Assembly (NCBI GenBank): GCA_025200525.1
Contig: CM045770.1
Location: 86,390,084-86,454,083, forward strand
From: Camellia lanceoleosa
Lineage: Eukaryota; Streptophyta; Magnoliopsida; Ericales; Theaceae
DNA: 64,000 bases
Direction: 5' to 3'
Shown here: in pieces, positions 31,860 through 43,536 of the stretch
Layout: every line of letters begins with the position of its first letter
Position numbering within the stretch: position 1 is the stretch's first letter
Made by a program: the position numbers and the translations under genes
The notes under the pieces: model-generated
What the model saw: only the letters and a program-made list of their open reading frames with translations
The model's database searches: none
Told to the model about the DNA's origin: nothing

Positions 31860-33663
31860 TTGATTATACCCCGGAGCTCGCATACATGCGCCGGTTCCAC
31901 TATGCCGTGGATGACATTGACAACCCCCTGTGGAGGCGCATCTCGGTCGTCCAGTTCCTGTGGATCAATCGGAGCTTGATTTGCCTTCACGCCCCCATCA
32001 ATGTAAAGATCCAGGTGTCTGGCTGCAACTAGCTCTTCTAAGTGTTGCCTCAAAGGCAAACAATCCCCTGTCCGGTGGCCTCGCTCTCGGTGAAACGTGC
32101 AACAATACCTCGGATTGAAGCCCTTCTGTCCGTCGCCTAACTTAGCAGGAAACCGGACATACTCCTCGTCACGGATTTCGCTCAGTATGCGATATATTGG
32201 AATTTTAAAGACCGTGGTGATGCCTGTCCTTACTTTCAACCTTCTGTTTGCATCGGCCACATCATCCCGGGGGTAGTCATCCCGGTCATTCTGACGTCCC
32301 CTACCCTGATTTCGACGATTTGAACTGCGGTCCGATTCCTCAGCACAGTCACTCGTTCGGTTGGATTCTTGTCCGACCGCGTGCACTTTTCCAGCCGACT
32401 TCTTGTCTGTTGCTACCGGAGTTACCTTTGCGGTAAATGCTGACGCATCATCCTCTACTCGGATGTGCTCATTGATGCGTTGCATGAGCTGGCCCATGGA
32501 TGTCGGCTGGTGCATGGTAAGCGAGTCCCGCAGTCTATGTCCGACCGGGAGACCACGCTTGTATTGAGTGATTGCAAGGTTGACCGGACAATCTAAGATC
32601 TCGTTGAAGGTCTCCCAATATCTGGAGTTGTACGCCTTCAATGTATCACTCGATTCCATCTTGACACTCAGTAGGTGATCAACTTCCTTCGGTGTTTTGG
32701 TGTTGGTTTTGAAGCGCGTCACAAAGGCTTCGGCCAATTGGTGCCACCTCTCGATACTCCCTTCCGGCAACCTTTCAAACCATTTCAAGCCCAGTTCACC
32801 TAAACTTGACGGGAAGATAAGGCACATAAGTGCGTCATTCCGCCTATGTCCGGCCATAACCTGTTGGAAGTGGCTTACATGCATGTAGGGATCGGTCTTT
32901 CCGTTGTAAAGTGTGAATTTAGGCTGGTGGAAGCCTGTCGGAAGCGGTGTTGTTTCAATTTCTAGGAAGAAAGGGGTGGGGCTCACCGCCAAGTCTCGAA
33001 GTCTACAAGGAACGGTGCTGCTTGGCGGGGTGGAGGCATTCCGACCTCCTCGCTGGCGTGAACTCCGTAGGATAGCCGCTGGAACGCCGGCACCCTCTGA
33101 GCCTCCCGCCGGCGAGCCCGTTCCTTCAAAACTGCCCACAAATCCTCTGATCGTGCGGAATAAGAGTACCTTGACGTCGTCGCTAGACATGAGGGCTGGT
33201 AAGTGCTATCTTGCGCGCTGGACTTCTCTGCATGCACATCGGAATCACCAACCTTGTAACTTTTGGTAATAGAAATGGACGGAGTGTGTCGCTGACTCTG
33301 ACTGCCTAAATGGCGAGGTTGGGTGCGCTCACTGTGGTCTCCCACTCCAACTACACCCTTCCCTCTAACATGCCGCTTCAGCTCCTCCATCTCCGCCGTC
33401 ATTCGCCGGATGACGGCGTCCTGGTCCCTGAGCTTGTGTTCCCGACGTCTTGCATGTGATTCTCTCCACCGCCGATGACCGTCTGGACTCCGTGAATGAC
33501 CATAACTTCTTCCGCACTTATCTCGCGCGTCTCCCGACTGTCCTCCTGGGAATGTCTCCAAGTCCGCCATTGGAAGGATGGCGGGATGTCCTTCTCTCCG
33601 TCTGCCTGACTTCGGGGTAACTCCGTCGATGGCGGACAACGGAATCTCGTCGTTGTTGGCCAT
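31860..33663 (-). pseudogene. Tat-3 gag, two overlapping frames
   Basis: 33663-32983 starts MANNDEIP, 48 bases past the PBS, and holds a charged helix (AVIRRMTAEMEELKRHV). The frame breaks between 33190 and 32983. 33190-31697 carries the capsid domain (PKFTLYNGKTDPYMHVSHFQ, LKWFERLPEGSIERWHQLAE, LKAYNSRYWETFNEIL) and the zinc knuckle YCCTFHRERGHRTGDC near 32110-32070. The start is chosen because the N-terminus is matched in position by Tat-1. One frameshift separates it from an open gag. Confidence 0.88.
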
Positions 33664-33710
33664 GAACGGCGATCAGGTAAGCCTAGAAGACAAGGTTTTG
33701 TCTGCAAAGT

Positions 33711-33729
33711 TTCCCATAGACGGCGCCAA
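33711..33729 (-). other. Tat-3 primer binding site
   Basis: TTGGCGCCGTCTATGGGAA on the minus strand, next to the LTR. The first nine bases of TGGCGCCGT pair with tRNA-Asp. Confidence 0.85.
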
Positions 33730-33730
33730 T

Positions 33731-34712
33731 TGTGCGGGGAGCAAATATTTCGGCAAGCCCGTACTCCTTTCTTCCAAGTTCCGTTTCTGTCCGATCACCT
33801 GCGTGGACAACGACGATGAGCTACCCGGCGGTGTGTGGCCGAAAAACCCCTCCGACGATCAAGTTAGCACACACCTTAGGATAGAGAGAGAAAAAGGAGA
33901 GAGTGTTTGAGTGTAACTATTTCTTACAAAACGTTCGTCTGTCCTGCGTATGGGGGGCGCAGACATGCTTATATACCCTCTGCGCCCCAAATCTACTCCC
34001 AGTAATCTCTCGACACGTGGCACTGCTATCCCATCTACCAGCACAAATCTTGCTGAGCATCACCTAACCCAACTGCCTGCCTACTCTACTGCAGCTCAGC
34101 AGCCGAGCTGCACCATCTCGGCTGTCAACGGCCATACTGTGCTTCATATCCAAGCGCCCCCAGAACCGAGCTTCTTTCCTGCTACATTTGACTACATTCC
34201 GGCGAAGCCGAGCCTGAGATCGGTCATTCCGGTCAACCAAAGGCCTTTTAACCAGGCTTCTGGCACAAGCTTCTCTGCCAAACTAACGGTGCTTGCCTTT
34301 TGACCAAGCAACGCAACTTCAAGTAGCTCGATCCAGGTCCGAGCAGCCCTAACTCCGGGCAAATCCAAAGTTATCCCGGCCCAACACACCCTTGGGCCTC
34401 CAACTTGCTCGGCCTTTACCTCGGCCCATTTCCAGCTCATAAATCTCCCTCTCAATGATGATATTCACACTTTCTAATCTTTGGGCCCTTGTTTTATAGC
34501 CAATTAGCAGCCTTGGCATTGAGCTGAAGAGGTACATGGCAGGGCATGAGAGCTTATGCACAGAGACCGAGTGGCTTCATGTCTCTGTTAGCTATGGTTT
34601 GATTCTGCACCCTGAAGATGATGCTAATGGTGGTACCACTCTTGAAGATCAACCACATAATCACTTGAAGGAGCAATCGACCGAGCAATGTGAAATTTAA
34701 ACAAACAACACA
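33731..34712 (-). repeat. Tat-3 5' LTR
   Basis: Plus-strand start TGTGCGGGGAGC sits directly beside the PBS. The other boundary (CAACACA near 34712) is inferred from TG/CA ends and from the extent of similarity with the copy at 62922-64000. GTATATAAGC on the minus strand (33969-33978) is a TATA box. About 980 bp. Confidence 0.7.
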
Positions 34713-35261
34713 TTTGTGAGAATGTAATCCAGAAATTAATGTATGGGTACCTTTTGCAAAGGATTGCAATGTGAAATGCTTTTGTGGCGTCTTTGATAGT
34801 GATGGAGTGTAGATTGACAGAAGGTTTTTTTGATCAATGTACATTGACAGAAAGTTAATTGGTTAGAGAAGTTTGACTATTTAATGGCAAGACGATAATT
34901 TTGTTAATTTTTTAAAAGTCGTTAGAACATGGTCAAAACAGCCGTGACTACTAATTCAATCAGTTGCACATTAATTTCATGCTGAAACAAAAAATAGAAA
35001 ACATTTTTATGACAAATATTTTTGTTTTCTGTCAAAACAAATAAACTTGCTGACTCCGATTGCAAAATCAGACAGGCAAATTGACTCGTAAACGCAAAAT
35101 GTTTTGAAAATTATGTGGAAGTCCAGTGTTTTGAAAATTAGGAGTCGTTGATGAGAAGAAAAACAAAAAGCCCAGACAAACCTTTTCTATCTTGATAACT
35201 AGCATATGTGTTATGTATAGATTATATTTATAATTATCTATATATATGAATTGTGATTTTT

Positions 35262-35566
35262 AAATATTTTATTTTTTTATATATTATATTAAAGTGTAAT
35301 ATTTTGATAATAATCATATGTGCTAAACTTTTTAATGAATTAAATGTTTTTTTTTATTATATTATATTAAAATTTAATATTTTGATAATAATCATATGTG
35401 TTGGACTTTTCAAGAAATTTTTTTTATACTTGTTCTTAATGCATTAAAGTGTTATTATGAGGAATAATAATCATATGTGTTGAGACTTTTCAAATAATTC
35501 ATGTGTTGGATTTCAAATATTTTTTTTATGCTTGTTCTTAATGCATTAAAGTGTTATTATGAGGGT
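35262..35566. repeat. 78-bp and 107-bp overlapping tandem repeats
   Basis: ATAATAATCATATGTG recurs at about 35307, 35385 and 35463 (78 bp apart). A second duplicated block, starting TTTTTTTATACTTGTTCTTA at 35413, recurs at 35520 (107 bp). Confidence 0.85.
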
Positions 35567-36905
35567 AAGACTTGGGAGTTAGGAGAAGTTAATAAATGTT
35601 AAGATTTTTTTTTTTTAAAATCAAAAAATCAAAAAATTTAGATTTGGAGATTGGAGCTCCCACAAAGCTTGGGGTTAAAAACTCCCTTTTACTTAATATA
35701 TAGTATAGATGACATTTCAACCTTCAGATTCATCTGAAAAAACCACTGGACAATTGGACTATATATATGGAAAATTCTAATATACATTTCTAATTATGTC
35801 ATTTTTTTCTTTAGTTATAATCAATTTTTGTTAATTATGATGTTATTTAGTTATGACTTATGAGATATTTAAATATGCCTCATGTTGTGTTTAATTATAA
35901 TTTTTTTTTTTAAGTTACGATTTAAAAAATATAAAGTTATGCAATTTGTTTTGCTCCAAGCTTTCTGGTTATGGCTGAATTTTGTTTTCAACTTTTGTGT
36001 ATGGAAGAGTATCTCCAATGCAGTATCAGATGTTTCATCAAATTTGAATTTGATGAAAAGTGTCTTATTTTGGCGCTCCAACCCTTCTACCAGATTCATA
36101 TCAATAAGAAGGAAAATCAAAATTTTCATCAAATGAAGGAAGTCTTTCATCCACCCAAGAACAACATTGACAACTTTTTTGTTCTGGTCTGGACAACCTC
36201 CAGGACATCTTACCAAACAACCAAGGATGTGATAAAATCTAATAAAAATTTTAATTTTAGCATTAGAGTGAACAGTATCAAATCAATTTTTTTAATCAAT
36301 TTTTTACTTAAATTTAATGAAATTTTTTATTCAACGTTCTGGAGCATTATTAGCTTTATCTAAAGTAATTTTACATAATAATATATCTAAACTTTCCTCT
36401 TGTCCATAATATAGCTTATAAGGTGCTGTCTGGAACCATTGGACCCACTACAGATTTTATTTTGATAATTTGAACTGTTCATTTAGTAGGATCTTTTGTG
36501 TACACCATTCACACAGAAAATTAAGTCAATCCGATGGTTGTAACCTATTCAATTTATGGCATTTGTATCAAAAAAAATTAAAGAAAAATGTGTTTTTAAA
36601 AATAGATTATTCATTTTTTTAGTAATAAATATGATAAAATTAAATAGGCCATGATTATAAGATTGACCTAATTTTTTGTGTGGGGATGATACACTTGAAA
36701 AATTTTACAAAATAAACAATTCAAATTATTAAAATAAGAGTCATGATACGTTTCACGGGCCTAAATATCATCCCTAGTCCAGATTATGCGTAGGAGGGAA
36801 TCCAACTTGATAATAATATAAATCTCACAGTAATTTGGCCTATTTGATTGTGTTTTTCCTTTTATTTTTAAAAAAAAATTTATTGTTTGACAAATTGTTT
36901 CTAAA

Positions 36906-36928
36906 AATATATATATATATATATATAT
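36906..36928. repeat. AT dinucleotide microsatellite
   Basis: About eleven uninterrupted AT units. Confidence 0.95.
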
Positions 36929-37009
36929 GTTGTTTTTTTTTAAAACAATCACTTTTTGAAAAACACTAAAATGTTAAAAAAAAAATCTCATGGAAATGAA
37001 AAATAAATA

Positions 37010-37018
37010 TTAAAATTA
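37010..37018. repeat. 9-bp target site duplication, left copy
   Basis: TTAAAATTA, identical to 53936-53944 and directly outside the inverted repeat. Confidence 0.75.
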
Positions 37019-37145
37019 AGGTAAATTATATAAATAGTCCCGGTAATTTATACAATATGTCAATTTGCTCGATTTTGTTCCTTAATTTAACAAATTGTGA
37101 TATTTCAATAAATAACGGTTGTTAAGTTTAGTAAACGAAAAGTCA
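37019..37145 (+). repeat. Left terminal inverted repeat of the Mutator-like element
   Basis: Pairs with 53805-53935 over about 125 bp at roughly 75-80% identity by eye. Confidence 0.75.
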
Positions 37146-37513
37146 AACTATGTATCAATTTGATCCATATAGTTTACACAATGTGTCAGTTTGGTAAGAT
37201 GGTTAAACGCTGGATGTTTTGAAAAGATGGTTAAAAGCTGGCTTTCGGCTTTTAACCAAACTTTTGACTTTTTTATAAAAGTGATTTGAGAAGTTGGTAA
37301 AAAATTATTTTTGACTAATATTTGTTTATAATGTCACATCATAATAAAATAACTAAACCCCAATACTGGACTAATTATTGGGATTTATTAATGCTGCAAA
37401 TGCACCAATGATGCTCCCAAAGAATGACAATGCCATGCCACAAAATGAACAACTCCACTACTAGATTGATTATTTGGCGATGGAACAAGAAGCACATTTA
37501 ATGGAAACAACGA

Positions 37514-37726
37514 ATGACTAATCAGTTCAATGCATTGGGTAGTCGGTTCGATACATTTGCCGCCGCTCAAAACTCACTAATTCAACAATTTGGTGAGTTT
37601 CGTTTGTACACTGAAAGACGTGATGAAGTGCTAAACAATCACATTGATCAAATTGACCATCGAGTTAGTCAGGTCTACCATCACTACTTCCTTCCACCTC
37701 CACCACTACTTGACACTAATGCTTGA
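37514..37726 (+). CDS. Small ORF, unrecognised
   Basis: 70 codons from ATG at 37514 with an in-frame stop just upstream. Contains a helix-prone segment (RFDTFAAAQNSLIQQFGEF), a charged middle and a Pro-rich end (YFLPPPPLL). It lies about 370 bp inside the left TIR of the Mutator-like element and has a higher GC content than its surroundings. It may be a captured or relict exon. I do not recognise the family. Confidence 0.35.
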   Translation: MTNQFNALGSRFDTFAAAQNSLIQQFGEFRLYTERRDEVLNNHIDQIDHRVSQVYHHYFLPPPPLLDTNA

Positions 37727-38281
37727 CTTGTTTAGATGAGTGATTAAATGATTGACGCATGTTGTGGTTTTTAGTTGTATTACAAATGTACTAGTACTTT
37801 ATGTTCTTATTTGTTTGTTTGTTTCTTCATTTTTTTATTTTTTTATTTTTTAATTTTTTGATTCATGGATGTAAGCACCATTTGTTTTTGTAATTTTTTT
37901 GTTTTTTTTATTTTTATTTTTATTTTTTGTTTTGGTATAATTTACTGTTGTGTGTGTGTCTCTTTTTTTTAAATGATGCACCTTTTTTTTTTTTAACACC
38001 CATTGGCCTATGAAGTATGGTGTAAGAGTATCATCTTCAAAATTGTATGCTGTATTAGTGCAACTGAAATTGTTTTTTTATTTATAAAATGTCAAATATA
38101 AATGTTATTTTGTTGGACCGATAACAAAAGAATAAAAAGAAAGAAAAAAACAGTTCTAATTAAATTTTGATAGTGTTATAATACATTATTAAGATGAGTT
38201 AAAAAGGATTGTTGCCAAATTTTAAATTTGATACGAAAGATAACATACTTTTGGTATTTTCTGTGAAAAATATAATTAATC

Positions 38282-38632
38282 TACCGTTACCAACTTTTAA
38301 GAATTGGCAAAAGTATGTAAATTGAAGTACCACAATTTTTTTTTTTTTTTTTTAAACGTTCTTTCTAGGTCAAAATGCTAATCGGATAACACTTTAAGAG
38401 TGTAAAGTGTAATTTATCTTTTAAAAAAATTAAGTCAAAAAATAGAATTAAAAAATATTGATGTTGTGGATCTATACATTTTTTACACGTATGTAACCAT
38501 TATGATTCCTCAACTTCGTATTTATAAAAATTCCATTTCATTTGTCCTAATTTGAAAAGAAAAAGGTTCAAGAATTCCTTACTCTTTTTTTTAAAAAAAA
38601 AAATTATACTACTATTTAAAATTAATCTCAAA

Positions 38633-38710
<78 letters not shown>

Positions 38711-38745
38711 TTAACAATAGTATTACATTCATACAATCTCAACAG
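38282..38745. repeat. Duplicated segment, copy A
   Basis: Matches 39072-39465 in order: CGTTACCAACTTT, GTTCTTTCTAGGTCAAAAT, GGATAACACTTTAAGAGTGT, ACCATTATGATTCCTCAACT, AATAGTATTACATTCATACA. It differs from copy B mainly by the expanded ATT tract. Confidence 0.88.
38633..38710. repeat. (ATT)n microsatellite, about 26 units
   Basis: Uninterrupted trinucleotide run of about 78 bp. The corresponding tract in copy B has about six units. Confidence 0.97.
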
Positions 38746-39071
38746 TCATAACTAAACTCTTTTAAAATTTAATTCAAAAAATTAATTATTAACAAAAAAT
38801 AAATTCGTACCGCATTTAATACTACGTAACCTTTGCGAACCCTTCAATAGGACCATTATGTATTCATTTTAAATATGTGAACAGTTTTAAATCTTTCGAA
38901 TAAGCCACTTGTTTTTTTTTTTTTTTAGATTAAATATACAACAAAAATATGTCTATAGTCTTTTTTTTTCCTACTAAATTATGGTTGAATTTTTATTTCT
39001 ATCCAGGGTAGATGAATTTAAATTCTTTTTTTTTTTTTTTTTTTGTGTACTACTGAAAGGTAAAATTAATC

Positions 39072-39465
39072 CATCGTTACCAACTTTCAAGAATTGACAA
39101 AAGTATTTAAATAATTGTCCTATATATTTTTTTAAAATGTTCTTTCTAGGTCAAAATTAAAATTGGATAACACTTTAAGAGTGTAAAGTGTAATTTATCT
39201 TCAAAAAAAAATTAAGTCAAAAAATAGAATTAAAATAGATGGATGTTGTGGATTTGTACATTTTTTACATATATGTAACCATTATGATTCCTCAACTTCA
39301 TATTTATAAAAGTTCCATTTTATTTGTCCTAATTTGAAAAGAAAAAAAATTCAAACAATTCCTTTTTTTTTTATTTTAATTCATACTACTATTTAAAATT
39401 AATCTCAAATTTAATTATTATTATTATTATTTTTTTTACAATAGTATTACATTCATACAATTTTT
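39072..39465. repeat. Duplicated segment, copy B
   Basis: Direct duplicate of 38282-38745, about 790 bp downstream, with small indels. Confidence 0.88.
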
Positions 39466-41181
39466 GTAGAGATGCTTTTTTTGTTGAAATGTGTGCAAAT
39501 TTAAGTCGTTCTTATAAAATAGGACCAAAAAAAATTCATACCAATTTAATTTCAGAAAATATGAATGAAATAATTTGAACACATAACTATCTGAACCACG
39601 CCATAATCGGAGACAAATATAATCACAGTATTATTGTACTATAATGAGGAGTGATACACAAAAAATGGAGAATTTAATTTTTTTTTAAAAACGCTTTTAA
39701 AGAGGACGATTCAAACTACAATTGCGTTTTACACATTATAAATAAAAAGACGAATGTAATAATACATATAATACTACCAAATTCACATTATTTCTTCACA
39801 TCACAAATCTACCTATGGCTAACATGATTTTCTCACATAGCAGTAGCCATTGCATCCCTCAAGTTTGATTTGTTCATCAACCCATATTGTGACATGTCGA
39901 CATAGTCAGGTTGGCCTCCGACAACCCCGTCTCCTGCTACTGCTGCCGCCATTTCATTATCAACTTCCATGAAGAATGAGTCCATAGCTGCATGCAAAGC
40001 GGATCCACTTGTGCACTACAGAAAATACAATCACGGGGTCCTTGTCGTGTGGACTTATAATTTGGCATGGACCGCAATATTGGAAAGCGCTTTTTTAGAG
40101 CACCAAATGTTCTTTCTATGACACTGTATAACGATGAATGTCAATGGTTAAATAATTCATTGGGTCTAGAATAATGACGACCATGAAACTCTTACAAGTG
40201 ATAGCGTTGAGAACGAAATGGGACAAGAAATCCAAGCATGTTCATCAACTCGGCATCCATCAGATAATACTTGCCTACATGTAAATAATGTTTATAATGC
40301 TCTGTCAAATACATGTACACAAATATTAACATTTAAGAAAGTACAGTATGTTATCTGGTGACACTCACCATGCGGTGGGTGTGGGAAACGTAGATCAGCT
40401 CTTGTAATTGAGTCAACTAAAATTGCGTTGTTGTGGACGCTTCCTTCCCATCCAGAATTGATAAATGTGAACAACAAGTTAAAAGCACAAACTACAAGTA
40501 CATTTTGCGATACTGTGGCTTTGCGATCATGGAATGTATCATGTCTTGAGGCAAGGACCTATGCATCCACCAATGTGTCATCGACAGCTTCTACAGAATC
40601 CTACTTGAAATATATTAGTTTGACATTAAACGTGAAACAAACCTAGATATTACTTTGAAAACATAACAAAAAAATTCCTTCGTTATTGTTATTACAAATT
40701 TACAAGACAAACATATAGTCACACCTTGAACCAGGGAAAAAGCCTCATATCATTTAAAATTTATGCCGGTATCTCGTCTTGGTTACGTGGTTTGATAACC
40801 GTTGATGTAAGCTTGTACAATGCTCGCATAATGATTTTGATGTGCCGACAAATAGTTTCAATGGACTGTTAAACTCTATCGCCCAGTAGTCTATGCCAGT
40901 CATTTTGTGTGAATGTGTATAAAAAAATACCAAGCGATTCCTTGATACTGATATGCATATGTTCAGTTTTGACAAAGCCATTTTGAAGTAAGGTGTCTTT
41001 GAATGAAATAAATGTTTGGGTATCCATTCGCATGATGGCTTTCATTATTTCAGGATGGCCATTTAATAAACTGAAGATGTAATCATCACCTTTGAATGGA
41101 CAAGTTCGATACGGTCGTCCGCTAGTTGACGCATTCATATGTTTATTCATAAAAGCAATCATCAAAAAGTCCATAAAATAT

Positions 41182-42357
41182 TGTTACCCAAAAAGCAACC
41201 TAAGAGGGGGGGTGAATTAGGTTTCTACAAATTAAAATTAATAATACCCCAATAAAATTAATTGCTAGTACAACAAATTATTAACAAGTACAATGATGAA
41301 CCTAGCAGTAAATGATCAAGAAAAATAACAATGAAGTATAACTAACATACAGGGCAAATCAAATGATTAGCACATGAATATTATATAGATATAGCAGTAG
41401 TAAGAAAGTAAAAGAGATTAAAGAAGAGGAGACAAACAGATTTATAGTGGTTCGGATTCAACCAAGCCTACATCTACTCCTCAAGCTTCACTTGAGATTT
41501 TTCACTATCTTCTAGCTTCACAGAGTGCTAGCAACCTTTTCACAGATAGAGCAATCCTCCACAGATTTTACACAGACTTTCTAAGTCAACAACACTGAGT
41601 GTACTACACTCTTACAAGGTTGAAAAGAATGTGTTTTTGTTTTCACAGAGAGCTACAATAATTATCTCTCAAAGATAGATATAAAAATGAAACTTTGGTT
41701 TTTCTATAAATCTCACACAAGAAAGATGAGCTTAATGCTATAAGGCTCAGTGTATAATTTCTTAAAGAGGATGTAAACAAAAATTGAAGAATACTTCTCA
41801 GAGAATTTTTCAGAGAATAGATGAGAGTGATTTTAGATTAAAGAATATTTTATGGTTTTTTATGACTTGTTTACATTAGAGGCTTTGGTATATATAATGA
41901 AACTTATAGACGTTGTATTCATTTGAATTTATAGTCATTTATAGTCGTTGTACTCCATCATTACTAATTTGAATATCTTCCACTCCATCAGTACAAATTT
42001 GAATATCTTCCACTTGAATCTTTTGGCCTGCTGTTGTACTGGGCTGTTTGAACCTATGTTTTGAGCTATTTGAACTCCTGATTTAATCAAATATTAAATA
42101 CATTATAACAAGATTTAGGATAAAGGTTTAGGTGAGAAATAATGTGAAAAATAAATTTTGATTTTATTTTTCTCTTTCAAATAAATTAAAACATAATTAA
42201 ATAAATCATCAAAATAAATTTCGGATTCTATTTTTCTTTTTCAAATAAATTAAAATATAATTAAATAAATCATCAAAATAAATTTTGGATTCTATTTTTC
42301 TCTTTCAAATAAATTAAAACATAATTAAATAAATCATCAAAATAAATAAGTCTAACA
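41182..42357 (-). repeat. Copia 3' LTR
   Basis: 1176 bp, paired with 49811-51015. It ends in three near-identical blocks with AATTAAAACATAATTAAATA (about 70 bp each). A TATATATA box on the minus strand lies near 41888-41898. Confidence 0.92.
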
Positions 42358-42376
42358 ATCTCTTCCTTTTTGATGA
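42358..42376 (-). other. Copia polypurine tract
   Basis: On the minus strand AAAAAGGAAGAGAT directly precedes the LTR. Other AGGGGGAGA purine runs occur at about 42420, 42552 and 44867. Confidence 0.7.
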
Positions 42377-42638
42377 TGGCACACGATGATGTTTTGATTT
42401 GATTTGGAAGTAAGAAAGGCTCCCCCTCAAGTCATGCTCCCTGAATTCATTTCTAAATACATAGGTTAGCACATGTGTAATAAATAAGCTTTAATCAACA
42501 ACATGATATAAGATTAAGATATCAAACTATAAATACATAAGATCAGATAATCTCTCCCCCTATGACAGTATCAAAAGGAAATGATCGGTCAGAATCTGGA
42601 GCAGGAGGAGGAGGTAAAATGTAGGGATAAATGGCATG

Positions 42639-42646
42639 TATATAAA
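42639..42646 (+). promoter_or_regulatory. Possible TATA box for the antisense ORF
   Basis: TATATAAA on the plus strand, followed by a CT-rich stretch (42700-42930) like a plant 5' leader. The next 20 bases are also AT-repeats, so the exact box is uncertain. Confidence 0.4.
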
Positions 42647-43026
42647 TCAAAACATATATAAATATATATATATACACATATGCATACACATACAACTATT
42701 CCACGTCTCTCTTTTTCCTTCAATAAACGCGTTTGACACGCGGCTTCACTTTTGCGTCATTGGTCGACAAAAGCAAGCCTCGATTTGTACTCGCTTTGGC
42801 TCCCTTTCCCTCGTTGTCTTATTCTCTTTCGCCTTCTTCTTAATCACACACTCTTTCATTTTCTTCTTCACCATTCTCTTCTATCTCTTCTTCACTACTC
42901 TTTTCTGTTTCTTCTTCCTCATCGTGAGACAAAAAAAAAAGAAACTGAACGGAGAAGGCCAAACCTCAGTCCATTCTCTTTGATTTCTTTGCAACTCATT
43001 TCTTTTACACCTCTCACCTCTAAACC

Positions 43027-43536
43027 ATGGCTTTCTCATCCCGTCCCCTCACTCAGTTTTCAGACCTGAACGATCCCATAAGCTCTGCTGGACCGAGTGC
43101 CCCTACTCCTACTCTTCCTGTCATTCCTCTTCCTAGCCTTCTTATGATGTTGATTGAGCAAATCATGACAGCTCAATCTGACATAAAAGCCAATCAATTC
43201 ACACTAACGTCCTGTATGGAGACGGTGATAGCAGTCACAAAATTGGCTCACCAATTACAGAACAGGACGAGTGAGCTCCATCAAGTCAACGCCCAACTCT
43301 TTCTGCTCCAGCGCATGTACAAGGATGCGCGAGTAGAAATAAGCGCATTGAAGGCCAAAAATAAAGAGCTTAAACGGAAAACCACCTCCATGGCCCGATT
43401 TGGAGCAACGTCGTTCTTGGCCATTGATAGTCAGCGGGGAGTCGTCGCTCTCGCTGAAAGCACAGGAGCAGGGGCGTCAAGGGTCGCCCAAGGTGATAAA
43501 AAGAAGAAGAAAAAGATGGAAGAAGCGAGTAAGTAA
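43027..43536 (+). CDS. Antisense passenger ORF in the copia element, 169 aa, unrecognised
   Basis: Open from ATG 43027 to TAA 43534-43536 with a strong plant start context (AAACCATGGC). The protein has a Ser/Pro/Thr-rich N-terminus (about residues 1-38), a hydrophobic helix [13 protein letters not shown] (37-49), a coiled coil (about 68-122; [20 protein letters not shown]) and a Lys-rich end ([13 protein letters not shown]) that could be a nuclear signal. It lies antisense to gag, between gag and the 3' LTR. It is the only full-length undamaged ORF of this size here apart from element fragments. The layout (disordered, coiled coil, basic) recalls the antisense genes of the Tat elements, but I see no sequence match. 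Function unknown. Confidence 0.6.
   Translation: MAFSSRPLTQFSDLNDPISSAGPSAPTPTLPVIPLPSLLMMLIEQIMTAQSDIKANQFTLTSCMETVIAVTKLAHQLQNRTSELHQVNAQLFLLQRMYKDARVEISALKAKNKELKRKTTSMARFGATSFLAIDSQRGVVALAESTGAGASRVAQGDKKKKKKMEEASK

Larger units (their letters stand above)
26216..34712 (-). mobile_element. Tat-3: Ty3/gypsy Tat-lineage element, 3' LTR missing
   Basis: Minus-strand gag-pol (33663 to 27583) with the PBS at 33711-33729 and the 5' LTR to its right. Past pol are a 58-bp repeat array and the last exon of an antisense gene, cut at 26216 by the 146-bp array. The remainder of the antisense gene and the 3' LTR are absent. Reading frames are the longest in the window, including a 497-codon gag stretch and a 353-codon RT stretch. 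Confidence 0.85.
34713..37009. other. AT-rich intergenic DNA
   Basis: No gene is supported. The open stretches near 35870-36360 have neither family motifs nor splice signals. A tandem repeat (35262-35566) and an AT dinucleotide run (36906-36928) are listed separately. Confidence 0.6.
37727..39832. other. AT-rich, T-tract-rich DNA without genes
   Basis: Long poly-T and ATT runs. It contains a duplicated 400-bp segment and a long ATT microsatellite, listed separately. Poly-isoleucine open frames here are microsatellite artefacts. Confidence 0.7.

Noticed and set aside
32248..33269. Plus-strand frames opposite Tat-3 gag
   Set aside because: Shadows of the 497-codon gag frame.
35869..36363. Opposing frames of 115 and 130 codons
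   Set aside because: No motif, no start context, low complexity; chance frames in AT-rich DNA.
38500..38755. Poly-isoleucine frames on both strands
   Set aside because: They are the translation of the ATT microsatellite.
42636..43069. Phe/Leu-rich frames upstream of the passenger ORF
   Set aside because: They translate the CT-rich leader; composition is that of a 5' UTR.
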